64,000 nt of DNA from 13-2-20CM-66-19 sp963760225 (GTDB lineage: Bacteria > Pseudomonadota > Gammaproteobacteria > Steroidobacterales > Steroidobacteraceae): NCBI GenBank assembly GCA_963760225.1, contig CAVXCD010000003.1, forward strand, positions 2,108,001 through 2,172,000, given 5' to 3'. The notes under the pieces were generated by a model. The model was given only the letters and a program-made list of their open reading frames with translations. It was not told where the DNA came from and did not search any database. The position numbers and the translations under genes are program-made. This document shows, one piece after another, positions 50,931-63,849 of this stretch. Numbering within the stretch: position 1 is the stretch's first letter; each line of letters begins with the position of its first letter.

Positions 50931-51935
50931 TTACGAGCGCGGCGCGCCGCGCGTGCCCGCGGCGCTGCGGCGGCGGCCCGAGCCGCGCGCCACGGCTGCG
51001 GCGCTCATGGCGCGGCGCCGTGCACCGCTGCCGTTGCTCGTCGCCAGCGCTGCCGCCGAGACGTCGAGCGCGCGCAGGTAGCGGCGGAAATCGCGGCCGA
51101 GCTGCGGATGAGCGAGCGCATACTCGACGGTGGCCTGCAGGTAGCCGAGCTTGCTGCCGCAGTCGTAGCGCTTGCCTTCGAAGCGATAGGCGTACACCGC
51201 CTCCTCGCGCATCAGTGCGGCGATGCCGTCGGTGAGCTGGATCTCCCCGCCGGCGCCCTGTCCGATCCTCTCCAGGTGCCCGAAGATCGCCGGCGAGAGC
51301 ACGTAGCGTCCGACCACCGCCAGCGTCGAGGGCGCCACGGCGGGCTTGGGCTTTTCCACGATGCTGCGCACGCGACTGGTCGGCGAGCCGTCCGCCTCGA
51401 CTGCCACGATGCCGTATTTCTCGGTGTCCTGGCGCGGCACCGACTGCACGCCAAGGACGCTGGCGCGCTTGGCTTCGTACACCTGGGCCATCTGCGCAAG
51501 ACAGGCCACCTCGCTGCGGATGAGGTCGTCGGCGAGGTGCACGAAGAACGGCTCGTTGCCGACCGCCGGCTGCGCGCACAGCACCGCGTGACCCAAGCCG
51601 AGTGGCGCCGGCTGGCGGATGTAGATGCACGAAGCATATGAGGGCAGCACACTGCGCAGCTGGTTGAGCAGGTCGCTGCGGCCCTGCTGCTGCAGCAACA
51701 GTTCCAGCTCCTGGTCGGAATCGAAGTGATCCTCGATGGCGCGCTTGGAGGCGCCGGTGATGAACACCAGGCGGCGCGCGCCGGCGGCGAGCGCCTCCTC
51801 GACCGCGTACTGAATGAGCGGCTTGTCGACGACCGGCAGCATTTCCTTCGGACTCGCCTTGGTCGCCGGCAGGAAGCGCGTGCCGCGCCCGGCGACCGGA
51901 AACACCGCGGTGCGGATCGGGGATCGGACACTCAT
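50931..51935 (-). CDS. galU: UTP--glucose-1-phosphate uridylyltransferase
   Basis: 334-residue GalU, making UDP-glucose from UTP and glucose-1-phosphate for polysaccharide, LPS and trehalose synthesis. VFPVAGRGTRFLPATKASPKEM is the nucleotide-binding signature, with GASKRAIEDHFDSDQELE, PAPLGLGHAVLCAQ, IVEKPKP and GKRYDCGSKLGYLQ. The last about 40 residues (SGARRRAMSAAAVARGSGRR and after) are Ala/Arg-rich and not typical. It starts 74 bp after the lapB stop on the same strand, and a terminator follows it. Confidence 0.92.
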   Translation of the reverse strand: MSVRSPIRTAVFPVAGRGTRFLPATKASPKEMLPVVDKPLIQYAVEEALAAGARRLVFITGASKRAIEDHFDSDQELELLLQQQGRSDLLNQLRSVLPSYASCIYIRQPAPLGLGHAVLCAQPAVGNEPFFVHLADDLIRSEVACLAQMAQVYEAKRASVLGVQSVPRQDTEKYGIVAVEADGSPTSRVRSIVEKPKPAVAPSTLAVVGRYVLSPAIFGHLERIGQGAGGEIQLTDGIAALMREEAVYAYRFEGKRYDCGSKLGYLQATVEYALAHPQLGRDFRRYLRALDVSAAALATSNGSGARRRAMSAAAVARGSGRRRSAAGTRGAPRS

Positions 51936-52009
51936 GGCTATTTCTCCGCGGCCCTGCGGCTCCGGCGGCGCCGCGGATGCGGCGCGCGGCGCGCGTTGCG
52001 CCCGCCTCT

Positions 52010-53140
52010 TCATGACAGACGCACCGCGTGGTCGGCGCGCTCGGCCCACTTGAACACCGCCGGGCACATGCTGTCCCAGGAGCGGCACTTCGGGCAGCGC
52101 CAGTACCAGCCGACGCTGTTCAACCCACACTCGTCGCATTGATAACGCCCGCCGGCATCGCCGATGCGGGTCAGCAGCACCGACAGCGAGCTCGCCTCCG
52201 CGGCCGATTCCAGGCCGCAGCCGAAGTCGGCGGTGATCCCTGGCAGTCGTGCCACCTCATCGGGCGGCACCGCGGTCGCGAGCAGCCAGGCGAGCTGCAG
52301 TGGCGTGACGCGGCCGCTCTGCCGCAGCCGCTGCCCGAGCTCCTGCAGCACGTTGCCGCTGGCGGTCTCGCGGGCGATGGCGAGCACCGCGGGAATGATC
52401 TCGAGGGCGAGACCCGGGGCGGTCTCGAGCGCCTGCAGGTAGAGCACCAGCGCACCGGCGGCGTCGCCGGCGCGCTGCGCCAGCCGCGCGCTCAGCATGT
52501 CCGCGCGCGGCAGCAGCCCCTGGTGCGTGCGCGCCTGGCGCAGCAGCGTGTGCGCGCGCTCAGGCTCGCCCTGCAGCAGCGCGTGCTCGGCGAGCTCGCA
52601 CAGGTAGTGCGCCGCCACGCGGCCGCGCTCCTGCTGCACCGCCGGTGGCAGCTCGTGAAATACCTTGAGCGCCTTCGCCCAGTCCGCCTGCGCCTCGTAG
52701 ATGCTCACCAGGTGATCGAGCGCGGCGCGCCGGTACTCGCGCGACGCGGCCAGCTCCTCGAGCACGCGCTCCGCGCGGTCCATCAGGCCCGCGCTCTGGT
52801 AGTCGAGCGCCAGTGCGAAGGCCGCCTTGTCGGCCAGCCCGCCGCCCTGCTCGCGCAGCCGCGAGTGGATGGCGATCGCGCGGTCGACCTCGCCACGGCG
52901 GCGGAACAGGCTCCCCAGCGCGAATTGGATCTCGGCGGCGTCGTCGTCGGCTTCGGCCATGCGCGCGAAGATCTCGGCTGCATGATCGAAGCGGTCGTTG
53001 ATGAGGTGATCGAGGCCCACGTAGTAATCGCGCGGCAGCCGCACGATGCGCGCGGCGCCGTTGCGACGCCCGAGAAACCACGCGGCCAGTCCCACCAGGA
53101 TGAAGGCCAGCGCAAGCAGCAGTGGCGGCAGCTCGAACAT
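52010..53140 (-). CDS. lapB: Lipopolysaccharide assembly protein LapB
   Basis: 376-residue inner-membrane protein that links LpxC degradation by FtsH to LPS demand. N-terminal membrane anchor (PPLLLALAFILVGLAAWFLG), then RRNGAARIVRLPRDYYVGLDHLINDRFDHA, tetratricopeptide repeats (about 45-330), and a C-terminal rubredoxin-type metal site: YQCDECG and YWRCPKCRSWDS. The family features are complete. The lapA gene that normally precedes it is absent; the gap to ihfB is 94 bp and shows no ORF. Located between galU and ihfB. Confidence 0.92.
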   Translation of the reverse strand: MFELPPLLLALAFILVGLAAWFLGRRNGAARIVRLPRDYYVGLDHLINDRFDHAAEIFARMAEADDDAAEIQFALGSLFRRRGEVDRAIAIHSRLREQGGGLADKAAFALALDYQSAGLMDRAERVLEELAASREYRRAALDHLVSIYEAQADWAKALKVFHELPPAVQQERGRVAAHYLCELAEHALLQGEPERAHTLLRQARTHQGLLPRADMLSARLAQRAGDAAGALVLYLQALETAPGLALEIIPAVLAIARETASGNVLQELGQRLRQSGRVTPLQLAWLLATAVPPDEVARLPGITADFGCGLESAAEASSLSVLLTRIGDAGGRYQCDECGLNSVGWYWRCPKCRSWDSMCPAVFKWAERADHAVRLS

Positions 53141-53234
53141 TGGTTGGGACGATAGCAGCTATAGGCGACAGCGATAAGGCACGCCGCGCGGACCGGGGCC
53201 TGGGCGGTGCGCCGGCCGCGGCACGCGCTGCGCT

Positions 53235-53537
53235 TCAGTCGCGGATCGGGCGGTCGGCGCCGTCGTTGACGCGCTCGCGCAGGTCCTTGCCGGGCTTGAA
53301 GTGCGGTACGTGCTTGCCCGAGAGCGCCACGGCTTCGCCGGTCTTGGGATTGCGCCCCTGGCGCGGCGGACGGAAGTGCAGCGAGAAGCTGCCGAAGCCG
53401 CGGATCTCGATGCGCTCGCCCTGCGAGAGCGCATCGCTCATGATCTCGAGGATCTGCTTCAGCGCAAGCTCGACATCCTTCGCCGGCAGATGTTTCTGCT
53501 TGGCGGTGATGATCTCGATGAGTTCCGACTTGGTCAT
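53235..53537 (-). CDS. ihfB: Integration host factor subunit beta
   Basis: 100-residue DNA-bending protein of the HU/IHF family. Residues MTKSELIEIITAKQKHLPAK begin it; RIEIRGFGSFSLHFRPPRQG and GRNPKTGEAVALSGKHVPHF are the IHF-beta flanking-arm sequences with the Pro that intercalates. IHF dimer with the alpha subunit (not here) shapes promoters and recombination sites. Immediately after rpsA (5-bp gap), as in most Gammaproteobacteria. Confidence 0.95.
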   Translation of the reverse strand: MTKSELIEIITAKQKHLPAKDVELALKQILEIMSDALSQGERIEIRGFGSFSLHFRPPRQGRNPKTGEAVALSGKHVPHFKPGKDLRERVNDGADRPIRD

Positions 53538-53542
53538 TGCCG

Positions 53543-55225
<1,683 letters not shown>

Positions 55226-55359
55226 ACCTTCACTTGTGCCACAGGTAGTGGCGTGCCGCTGGATCCTCTATCCATGAGGACCAGGAAACCCTTGAAAGGC
55301 CCCGCATCCGGCGGGACCGCCTGCAAATCATCCGTCCTGGCGCGCGCGCCGCGCGGCGC

Positions 55360-56064
55360 TCACGGCCACAGCCGCCGCGCGCCCATCATCTGCAACACCC
55401 GGCCCACCACCTCGTCCACCGACAGGGCGGTCGAGTCGATCACGCAGGCGTCGGGCGCAGCCTTCAACGGGGCGACCTCGCGGGTCTCATCCCTGCGATC
55501 CCGCTCGGCTATCTCGCGCGAAAGGGCGGGAAGGCTAACATCAGATCCCTTTTCTTTCAACTGCTTATGCCGCCGCAGCGCCCGCTCCTGGGCGCTCGCG
55601 GTCAGGAAGATCTTCAGATCCGCGCCGGGGAATACGACAGTGCCCATATCACGGCCGTCGGCAACCAGCCCGGGGAGCCTGGCGAAGGCCCGCTGCCGCG
55701 CCAGGAGCGCCTGGCGTACCTGCGGCCAGGCGGCCACGCGCGAGGCGCCCTGCCCGGCTTTCTCCGAGCGAACCTGCGCCGTCACGTCGCGACCGTCGAG
55801 CAGGATACGCTCCTGCCCGTCCGCAGCGGCGCCGAAGTCGACGGCCATGCGCGCGGCGAGCCCGGCGTGGACTGCGGCGTCGTCCTGCGCCGCCCCCGCG
55901 AGGTCGCCCGCGACCGCCACCAGCCGATAGAGCGCGCCGCTGTCGAGCAGGTGCCAGCCGACCTGGCGGGCAACGGCGCGGCTGATGGTGCCCTTGCCCG
56001 AGCCGCTCGGACCGTCGATGGTGACGACCGGGCAGCGCCGCGGCGCGCTGCGCGGCGCGCTCAC
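55360..56064 (-). CDS. cmk: Cytidylate kinase
   Basis: 234-residue CMP/dCMP kinase. P-loop VVTIDGPSGSGKGTISRA, LLDSGALYRLVA, ILLDGRDVT, VADGRDMGTVVFPGA (D-R-D substrate loop), RRHKQLKEKG lid and IDSTALSVDEVV. It phosphorylates CMP to CDP. GTG 56064 overlaps aroA stop by four bases. In the standard aroA-cmk-rpsA order. Confidence 0.95.
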   Translation of the reverse strand: MSAPRSAPRRCPVVTIDGPSGSGKGTISRAVARQVGWHLLDSGALYRLVAVAGDLAGAAQDDAAVHAGLAARMAVDFGAAADGQERILLDGRDVTAQVRSEKAGQGASRVAAWPQVRQALLARQRAFARLPGLVADGRDMGTVVFPGADLKIFLTASAQERALRRHKQLKEKGSDVSLPALSREIAERDRRDETREVAPLKAAPDACVIDSTALSVDEVVGRVLQMMGARRLWP

Positions 56065-57386
56065 AGCGCCTCCACGGCGAGGCCGGCGGCGTGCGCGCTT
56101 GCCACGAAGTTCGGAAAGGAGGTCGCCACGTTCGCCACATCGGCAATCTCGAGCGCGGTGCGCGCACGCACCGCGGCCACCGCGAAGGCCATGGCGATAC
56201 GGTGATCACCGCGGCTGTCGATCGCACCGCCGTCCCAGGCGCTCTGCCCGCGGATCCACAGTCCGTCGGACAGCAGCTGGTGCTCGACTCCGAGCACCGT
56301 GAGCCCGTCGGCCATGGCCGCCAGGCGGTCGCTCTCCTTCACGCGCAGCTCGAGTGCGCCGCGCACCAGCGTCTCGCCGCTGGCCGCAGCCGCGGCGATG
56401 AAGAACACCGGCAACTCATCGATCGCGAGCGGCACCAGCGCCTCGGGCACCGTGATGCCGCGCAGTGCGCTCATGCGCACCTCGATGTCCGCCACCGGCT
56501 CGGCGTAAGCGGCGGCGGTGCCCGGTCGCGGCCGCACGCGGATATCCGCGCCCATGCGCAGCAGCAGCTCGAGCAGCCCGGTGCGCGTCGGGTTGACGCC
56601 GACGTTGCGCAGCGTGAGCGGCCGCGCCGCGCCGATCACGGCCGCGACCATGAAGAACGCGGCCGAGGAGAAATCCCCGGGCACGCTGAGCGCGGTCGCG
56701 CGCAGCTCCTGGCCGCCCTCGAGCGCGATGGTGGGCCCGCGATGCGTCAGCTCGACGCCGAAGGCCTGCAGCATGCGCTCGGTGTGATCGCGCGAGGGCG
56801 CGGCTTCCGTGAGCAGCGTGCGCCCGGCGGCGTCCAGGCCCGCCAGCAGTACGGCGGACTTCACCTGCGCGCTCGCCACCGGCAGCGTGTACTCGATCGC
56901 GCGCAGTTGCGGGGTGCCGCGGATGTGCACCGGCGGCCGCCCCTCGTGCGTCTGGATGCGCGCGCCCATCAGGCGCAGCGGCGCCGCGACGCGCTCCATC
57001 GGCCGGCGCATCAGCGACGCATCGCCCACCAGCGTGGAGTCGAAGGGCTGCGGCGCCAGCACTCCCATCATCAGGCGCAGCGCCGTGCCGGCGTTGCCCA
57101 TGTCGAGCTCACCGGCCGCGGCGGTGAGCCCTGCCGCCCCCACCCCGCGCACGCGCACCTCGGTATCCGCCGGGCGCTCGATGTGCACGCCGAGCGCCTG
57201 CAGCGCACGCGCGGTGGCCAGGCAGTCCTCGCCGTCGAGGAAGCCGCTGATGTGGGTGTCGCCCGCGGCGAGCGCACCGAGCATCAGCGCACGGTGCGAG
57301 ATCGACTTGTCGCCGGGCACGCTCACCGTGCCGCCCACGGCGCCGCCGGGAGCGACCCGCCACGCGCCGCGCGGCGCAGCGCTCAT
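56061..57386 (-). CDS. aroA: 3-phosphoshikimate 1-carboxyvinyltransferase (EPSP synthase)
   Basis: 441-residue EPSP synthase of the shikimate pathway, joining phosphoenolpyruvate and shikimate-3-phosphate. SVPGDKSISHRALMLGALA and ELDMGNAGTALRLM near the N-terminus, LRVKESDRLAAM near residue 340 and RGDHRIAMAFAVA at the C-terminal region. The GDKSISHR form is the class II type. In Pseudomonas aroA is fused to tyrA; here it is a stand-alone gene beginning four bases inside pheA. ATG 57386. Confidence 0.95.
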   Translation of the reverse strand: MSAAPRGAWRVAPGGAVGGTVSVPGDKSISHRALMLGALAAGDTHISGFLDGEDCLATARALQALGVHIERPADTEVRVRGVGAAGLTAAAGELDMGNAGTALRLMMGVLAPQPFDSTLVGDASLMRRPMERVAAPLRLMGARIQTHEGRPPVHIRGTPQLRAIEYTLPVASAQVKSAVLLAGLDAAGRTLLTEAAPSRDHTERMLQAFGVELTHRGPTIALEGGQELRATALSVPGDFSSAAFFMVAAVIGAARPLTLRNVGVNPTRTGLLELLLRMGADIRVRPRPGTAAAYAEPVADIEVRMSALRGITVPEALVPLAIDELPVFFIAAAAASGETLVRGALELRVKESDRLAAMADGLTVLGVEHQLLSDGLWIRGQSAWDGGAIDSRGDHRIAMAFAVAAVRARTALEIADVANVATSFPNFVASAHAAGLAVEAL

Positions 57387-58576
57387 TGCACCGCCCGCGG
57401 ATAGGAGCCGAGCACGCGAAACAGCGAGGCGCGCTTCTTCAGCGCGCCGAGCGCCCGCGCGACGTGCGGCTCCTGCGCATGCCCTTCCAGGTCCATGAAG
57501 AACACGTAGTCCCACTTGCGCCGCCGCGAGGGACGCGACTCGATGCGCGTCAGGCTGACGCGATGGCGCGCCAGCGGTTCGAGCAGCCGGTGCAGTGCGC
57601 CCGGTGCATCGGTGTGCCCGACCGAGACCAACAGCGTCGTACGGTCCGCACCGCTCGCGCTGAACAGCTTGCGGCCGAGCACCAGGAAGCGCGTGGTGTT
57701 GTCGGCGCGGTCCTCGATCTCGGCCGCCAGCACCTTCAGTCCGTACACTTCGGCGGCGGTCTCGCCGGCGATCGCGGCGCTGCCCTGCTCGTCGCGCGCG
57801 CGGCGCGCGCCTTCGGCGTTGCTCGACACCGCGACCTGCTCGATCCCGGGCAGATGCTCGTCGAGCCACTGGCGGCACTGGGCGAGCGACTGCGGGTGCG
57901 AGCAAACGCGCAGCACGCGCGCCAGCGCACCCATCGTGCCCATGAGGTGGTGGCGGATGCGCAGCTCCACCTCGCCGCAGATCTTCAGCGGCGAGGTGAG
58001 AAAGCGGTCGAGGGTGTGGTTCACCGTCCCCTCGGTGGAATTCTCGATCGGCACCACGCCGAAATCCGCGCTGCCCGCCTCCACCTCGTGGAACACCTCG
58101 TCGATGGAGCTCAAGGGCAGCGCGCGCACCGAGTGGCCGAAGTGAATGAGCAGCGCGCTCTGGGTGAAGGTGCCCTCGGGCCCGAGGAACGCCACCTTGA
58201 GAGGCTCCTGCTGCGCCAGACACGCCGACATGATCTCGCGGAACAGCCGCAGCACCTCCTCGTCGCGCAGCGGCCCGCGGTTGCGCTCGCGCGCCATGCG
58301 CAGCACCTGCGCCTCGCGCTCGGGGCGATAGAAGTCGACGGTGCGCCCGCCGCCGGTCTTGGAGATGCCCACCTGCTGGGCGAGACGCGCGCGCTCGTTG
58401 ATGAGGCGTTGGATCTGCTCATCCACCTTGTCGATGCGGCGGCGCACCTGCTCGAGCTGCGGCCGCAGCGGCGGCGGCGGCGAGGGCGGCGCGGACTGCC
58501 CGCCGCGGGTGCGCGCCGCGCGGCGGCGCGCCGCCGGCGCCCTCCTGCCCGGACCCGCTGACTTGCCTTCAGCCAT
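57383..58576 (-). CDS. pheA: Bifunctional chorismate mutase/prephenate dehydratase
   Basis: 397-residue P-protein for phenylalanine synthesis. After a basic Pro/Ala-rich tail of about 35 residues, a chorismate mutase domain (about 40-120; QVRRRIDKVDEQIQRLINER), a prephenate dehydratase domain (about 125-300; VAFLGPEGTFTQSALLIHFG, VPIENSTEGTVNHTLD, and DNTTRFLVLGR) and a C-terminal ACT domain (about 310-390; DAPGALHRLLEPLARH, LTRIESRPSRRRKWDYVFF). The ESRP motif suggests phenylalanine feedback. ATG 58576 overlaps serC by eight bases. No hisC between pheA and aroA. Confidence 0.95.
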   Translation of the reverse strand: MAEGKSAGPGRRAPAARRRAARTRGGQSAPPSPPPPLRPQLEQVRRRIDKVDEQIQRLINERARLAQQVGISKTGGGRTVDFYRPEREAQVLRMARERNRGPLRDEEVLRLFREIMSACLAQQEPLKVAFLGPEGTFTQSALLIHFGHSVRALPLSSIDEVFHEVEAGSADFGVVPIENSTEGTVNHTLDRFLTSPLKICGEVELRIRHHLMGTMGALARVLRVCSHPQSLAQCRQWLDEHLPGIEQVAVSSNAEGARRARDEQGSAAIAGETAAEVYGLKVLAAEIEDRADNTTRFLVLGRKLFSASGADRTTLLVSVGHTDAPGALHRLLEPLARHRVSLTRIESRPSRRRKWDYVFFMDLEGHAQEPHVARALGALKKRASLFRVLGSYPRAVQ

Positions 58577-59651
58577 GGGTTCGCTCGAATTCCTGCATGA
58601 ACGCAACCAGCGCCGCAACGCCCTCGAGCGGCATGGCGTTGTAGAGACTGGCGCGCAGGCCGCCGACCGCGCGATGCCCCTCGAGATTGGTCAGTCCCGC
58701 CGCGCGCGCCGCGGCGGCGAACTGCACCTCCAGCGCGGGGGTGGGCAGGCGGAAGATTACGTTCATCCACGAGCGACTGCCGGCAGGCACCGCGTTGCGG
58801 TAGAAGCCCGACGCGTCGATCGTCGCGTAGAGCAGCTGCGCCTTGGCGCGATTACGCTGCGCCATCGCCGCAAGGCCGCCCTGGTCCCTTATCCAGCGCA
58901 GCACCAGCCCCGCCACGTACCAGGCGAACGTCGCCGGGGTATTGAGCATCGAGCCCTCCGCGGCGACCTGCTGGTAGTCCCACACCGCCGGCGTGCCCGC
59001 GCGCGCGTGCCCGAGAAGCGCGGCGCGCACGATCACCACGGTGAGCCCGGCGGGACCTAAGTTCTTCTGGGCGCCGGCGTAGATCAACCCGAATTTCTCC
59101 ACCGGCAGCGGCCGCGACAGCAGTGTCGAGGACATGTCGGCAACCAGCGGCACCGCGCCGCTGTCGGGGACGTAGGGAAACTCCACCCCGCCGATGGTCT
59201 CGTTGGCCGTGTAATGCAGGTAGGCCGCCCCGCCCGTGAGGCGCAGCGCCTGCGGATCGGGCACCGTGGTGTAGCCCGAAGCGGCCTCGTCGGCCGCGAG
59301 GTGCACGTGCCCGAGGAAGCGCTTGCCTTCGGCGATGGCCAGCTGCGACCAGAAGCCGGTATTCAGGTAGTCGGCGCTCGCGCCGGGCTGCGCGAGGTTG
59401 AGCGGCACCGCGGCGAACTGGGCACGCGCGCCGCCCTGCAGGAACAGCACCCGGTAGCTGTCGGGCACGCTGAGCAGATTGCGCAGCAGCGCTTCGGACT
59501 CGCGGGCGACCTCCATGAACGGCTTGCCGCGGTGGCTGAGCTCCATGACCGAGGCGCCGGAGCCCTGCCAGTCGAGCAGCTCATCGCGGACCTGTTCGAG
59601 CACCGGCGCGGGCAGCGTGGCCGGCCCCGCAGCGAAGTTGAATACGCGCAT
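58569..59651 (-). CDS. serC: Phosphoserine aminotransferase
   Basis: 360-residue PLP enzyme making 3-phosphoserine from 3-phosphohydroxypyruvate and glutamate; also needed for pyridoxal synthesis. NFAAGPATLPAPVLE, VMELSHRGKPFMEV, LFLQGGARAQF and YAGAQKNLGPAGLTVV with the Schiff-base Lys196 are all family-standard. Lies 82 bp after gyrA. Confidence 0.96.
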   Translation of the reverse strand: MRVFNFAAGPATLPAPVLEQVRDELLDWQGSGASVMELSHRGKPFMEVARESEALLRNLLSVPDSYRVLFLQGGARAQFAAVPLNLAQPGASADYLNTGFWSQLAIAEGKRFLGHVHLAADEAASGYTTVPDPQALRLTGGAAYLHYTANETIGGVEFPYVPDSGAVPLVADMSSTLLSRPLPVEKFGLIYAGAQKNLGPAGLTVVIVRAALLGHARAGTPAVWDYQQVAAEGSMLNTPATFAWYVAGLVLRWIRDQGGLAAMAQRNRAKAQLLYATIDASGFYRNAVPAGSRSWMNVIFRLPTPALEVQFAAAARAAGLTNLEGHRAVGGLRASLYNAMPLEGVAALVAFMQEFERTHG

Positions 59652-59733
59652 GCGTGACCTGTCGGGTCGTTCACACCATGGGGAAGGGCCGATCTTAGCG
59701 AAATCAGCGCGCGCGCAAGAACCTTTTCACCCG

Positions 59734-62331
<2,598 letters not shown>

Positions 62332-62379
62332 TAATTACGCACTGGCGCCGCGCTCTGGCGGCAGTGAATTAAAGGAGTA

Positions 62380-62385
62380 ATTCTA
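62380..62385 (-). promoter_or_regulatory. Putative gyrA -10 element
   Basis: TAGAAT on the minus strand, five of six matches to the -10 consensus, about 50 bp before the gyrA start. No clear -35 is visible upstream. Confidence 0.4.
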
Positions 62386-62476
62386 TCACGAAGCGCCGCG
62401 CGGCCCTGCAGCGATCGTGGCCGCGCACGTGAGCGCGCACGGCCTGCGCAGGCGCGCGGCGGCAAGCGCGCGCCGA

Positions 62477-62512
62477 TATACTGCGGGCAGCGGTTTTTTC
62501 CGCGGTTTTTTT
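62477..62512 (+). promoter_or_regulatory. Putative -10 box and T-rich direct repeats before the mtaD-like gene
   Basis: TATACT (62477-62482) matches the -10 consensus at five positions. It is followed by two direct copies of GCGGTTTTTT (62490-62499 and 62502-62511). The spacing also permits GCGG-TTTTTT-CCGC hairpin pairing followed by seven T, a terminator-like shape just before the start codon. No Shine-Dalgarno is seen. Confidence 0.45.
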
Positions 62513-62517
62513 GCTGT

Positions 62518-63849
62518 ATGTCCACCAGGCAAAGCGTCGACCTGCTGATCGAACCGCGCTGGCTGCTGCCGATCGCACCGGCCAACACGGTGCTCGAGCG
62601 ACACGCGGTGGCGCTCGCCGACGGACGCATCCTCGCGCTCGGGCCGGCGGCGGAGCTGCAGGCACGCTTCCTGCCCCGCGAGCACCTGGTGCGCGAACGC
62701 CACGCGCTGCTGCCCGGGCTGGTGAATGCACACACTAGCGCCTGCCACGCGCTGCTGCGCGGGCTGGCGGTGCGCGCACCACGGCAACGCTGGCTCGCCG
62801 AAACGCTGGCGCCGCTCGGGCAGCGCGGCTGCGGCGCCGACTTCGTGCGCGACGGCACGCGGCTCGGCATCGCCGCCATGCTGCGCGCGGGCATCACCTG
62901 CTTCGCGGACCTCGCGCCGCTGCCCGAGGAGAGCGCGCGCGCCGTGGCCGCGGCCCACATGCGCGCCGCGATCGCTCTGCCGGTGAGCGACCTCGCGAGC
63001 CCCTGGGCGGAGGGCGCCAGCGGCCACCTGGCGCGCGCCGAGGCGCTGTGGGACGAGTACCGCAGCGACTCACGCATCACGCTGTACTTCGCGCCGCGCG
63101 CCGGGGTGAGCGATGCGACGCTGATCCGCATGCGCCGCGTCGCCGATGAGCTCGAGGCGCGCATCGCCATGCAGCTCGCCGAGCTCGCCCCGGCCAGCGC
63201 GGCTGGCGGCGCGCCGCCCGATGGCGTCGCGGACGCCGCACCGCCCGCGCGCGCCGGCGCGGCGGTGCAGCGCCTGGCGGAGCTCGGGCTGCTGCGCCCG
63301 GGATGCCGCGTGATCGGCATGCTCGGCTGTGATACGCGCGAGCTCGCGCTGCTCGCCCACCACGGCGCCGCCGTCATCGCCTGTCCGCAGGCGGAGCTGC
63401 GCCTCGGCGCCACGCCCGGCCCGCTGGCGCTGCCCGAAGGTCACCGCACCGGGCTCGGCAGCGACAGCCCGGCCGCCGCCGGCGCCTGCGACCTGCTCGC
63501 CGAGGCGCGCCTCGCCGCGCTGCTGTCGGGCTGGTCCGCGGCGCAGGCGCTGCACCTGGCGACGCTCGGCGGCGCCACCACCCTGGGACTGGCCTCCCAG
63601 ATCGGCTCCATCGAGCCCAGCAAGGCCGCCGACCTCGTGTGCATCGACCTGGAGGGGAGCGACGCGGGCCAGGCCGCGCGGGTGCCCGAGGTGATCGTGT
63701 TCGGCGCGACGCGCAGCCAGGTGAGCGATGTGTGGACCGCGGGGCGCGCCGCGGTGAGCGGCGGGCGGCTGCTGCTGTTCGATGAGACCGAGCTCGCGGA
63801 GCTGCCGGCCCGCTGGGCGCAGCGCCTGGCGCTGCAGGTGGCCGCATGA
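62518..63849 (+). CDS. Amidohydrolase-family protein, MtaD-like, with lost metal ligands
   Basis: 443-residue protein in the position of MtaD (5-methylthioadenosine/S-adenosylhomocysteine deaminase, here before ubiG as in Pseudomonas). The overall fold is clear: LLIEPRWLLPIAPANTVLE, HALLPGLVNAHTS, FVRDGTRLGIAAMLRAGITC, and GSIEPSKAADLVCID. But the metal-binding HxH is His72-Thr-Ser74, the His of FGPHAP is Arg194 (FAPRAG), the HVHE ligand is Ala221, and the HMT ligand is Gly267; only Asp316 and Glu222 remain. It is therefore unlikely to be a Zn-dependent deaminase. Stop overlaps ubiG as ATGA, so translation is coupled. Could be a pseudoenzyme or have another role. Confidence 0.82.
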   Translation: MSTRQSVDLLIEPRWLLPIAPANTVLERHAVALADGRILALGPAAELQARFLPREHLVRERHALLPGLVNAHTSACHALLRGLAVRAPRQRWLAETLAPLGQRGCGADFVRDGTRLGIAAMLRAGITCFADLAPLPEESARAVAAAHMRAAIALPVSDLASPWAEGASGHLARAEALWDEYRSDSRITLYFAPRAGVSDATLIRMRRVADELEARIAMQLAELAPASAAGGAPPDGVADAAPPARAGAAVQRLAELGLLRPGCRVIGMLGCDTRELALLAHHGAAVIACPQAELRLGATPGPLALPEGHRTGLGSDSPAAAGACDLLAEARLAALLSGWSAAQALHLATLGGATTLGLASQIGSIEPSKAADLVCIDLEGSDAGQAARVPEVIVFGATRSQVSDVWTAGRAAVSGGRLLLFDETELAELPARWAQRLALQVAA

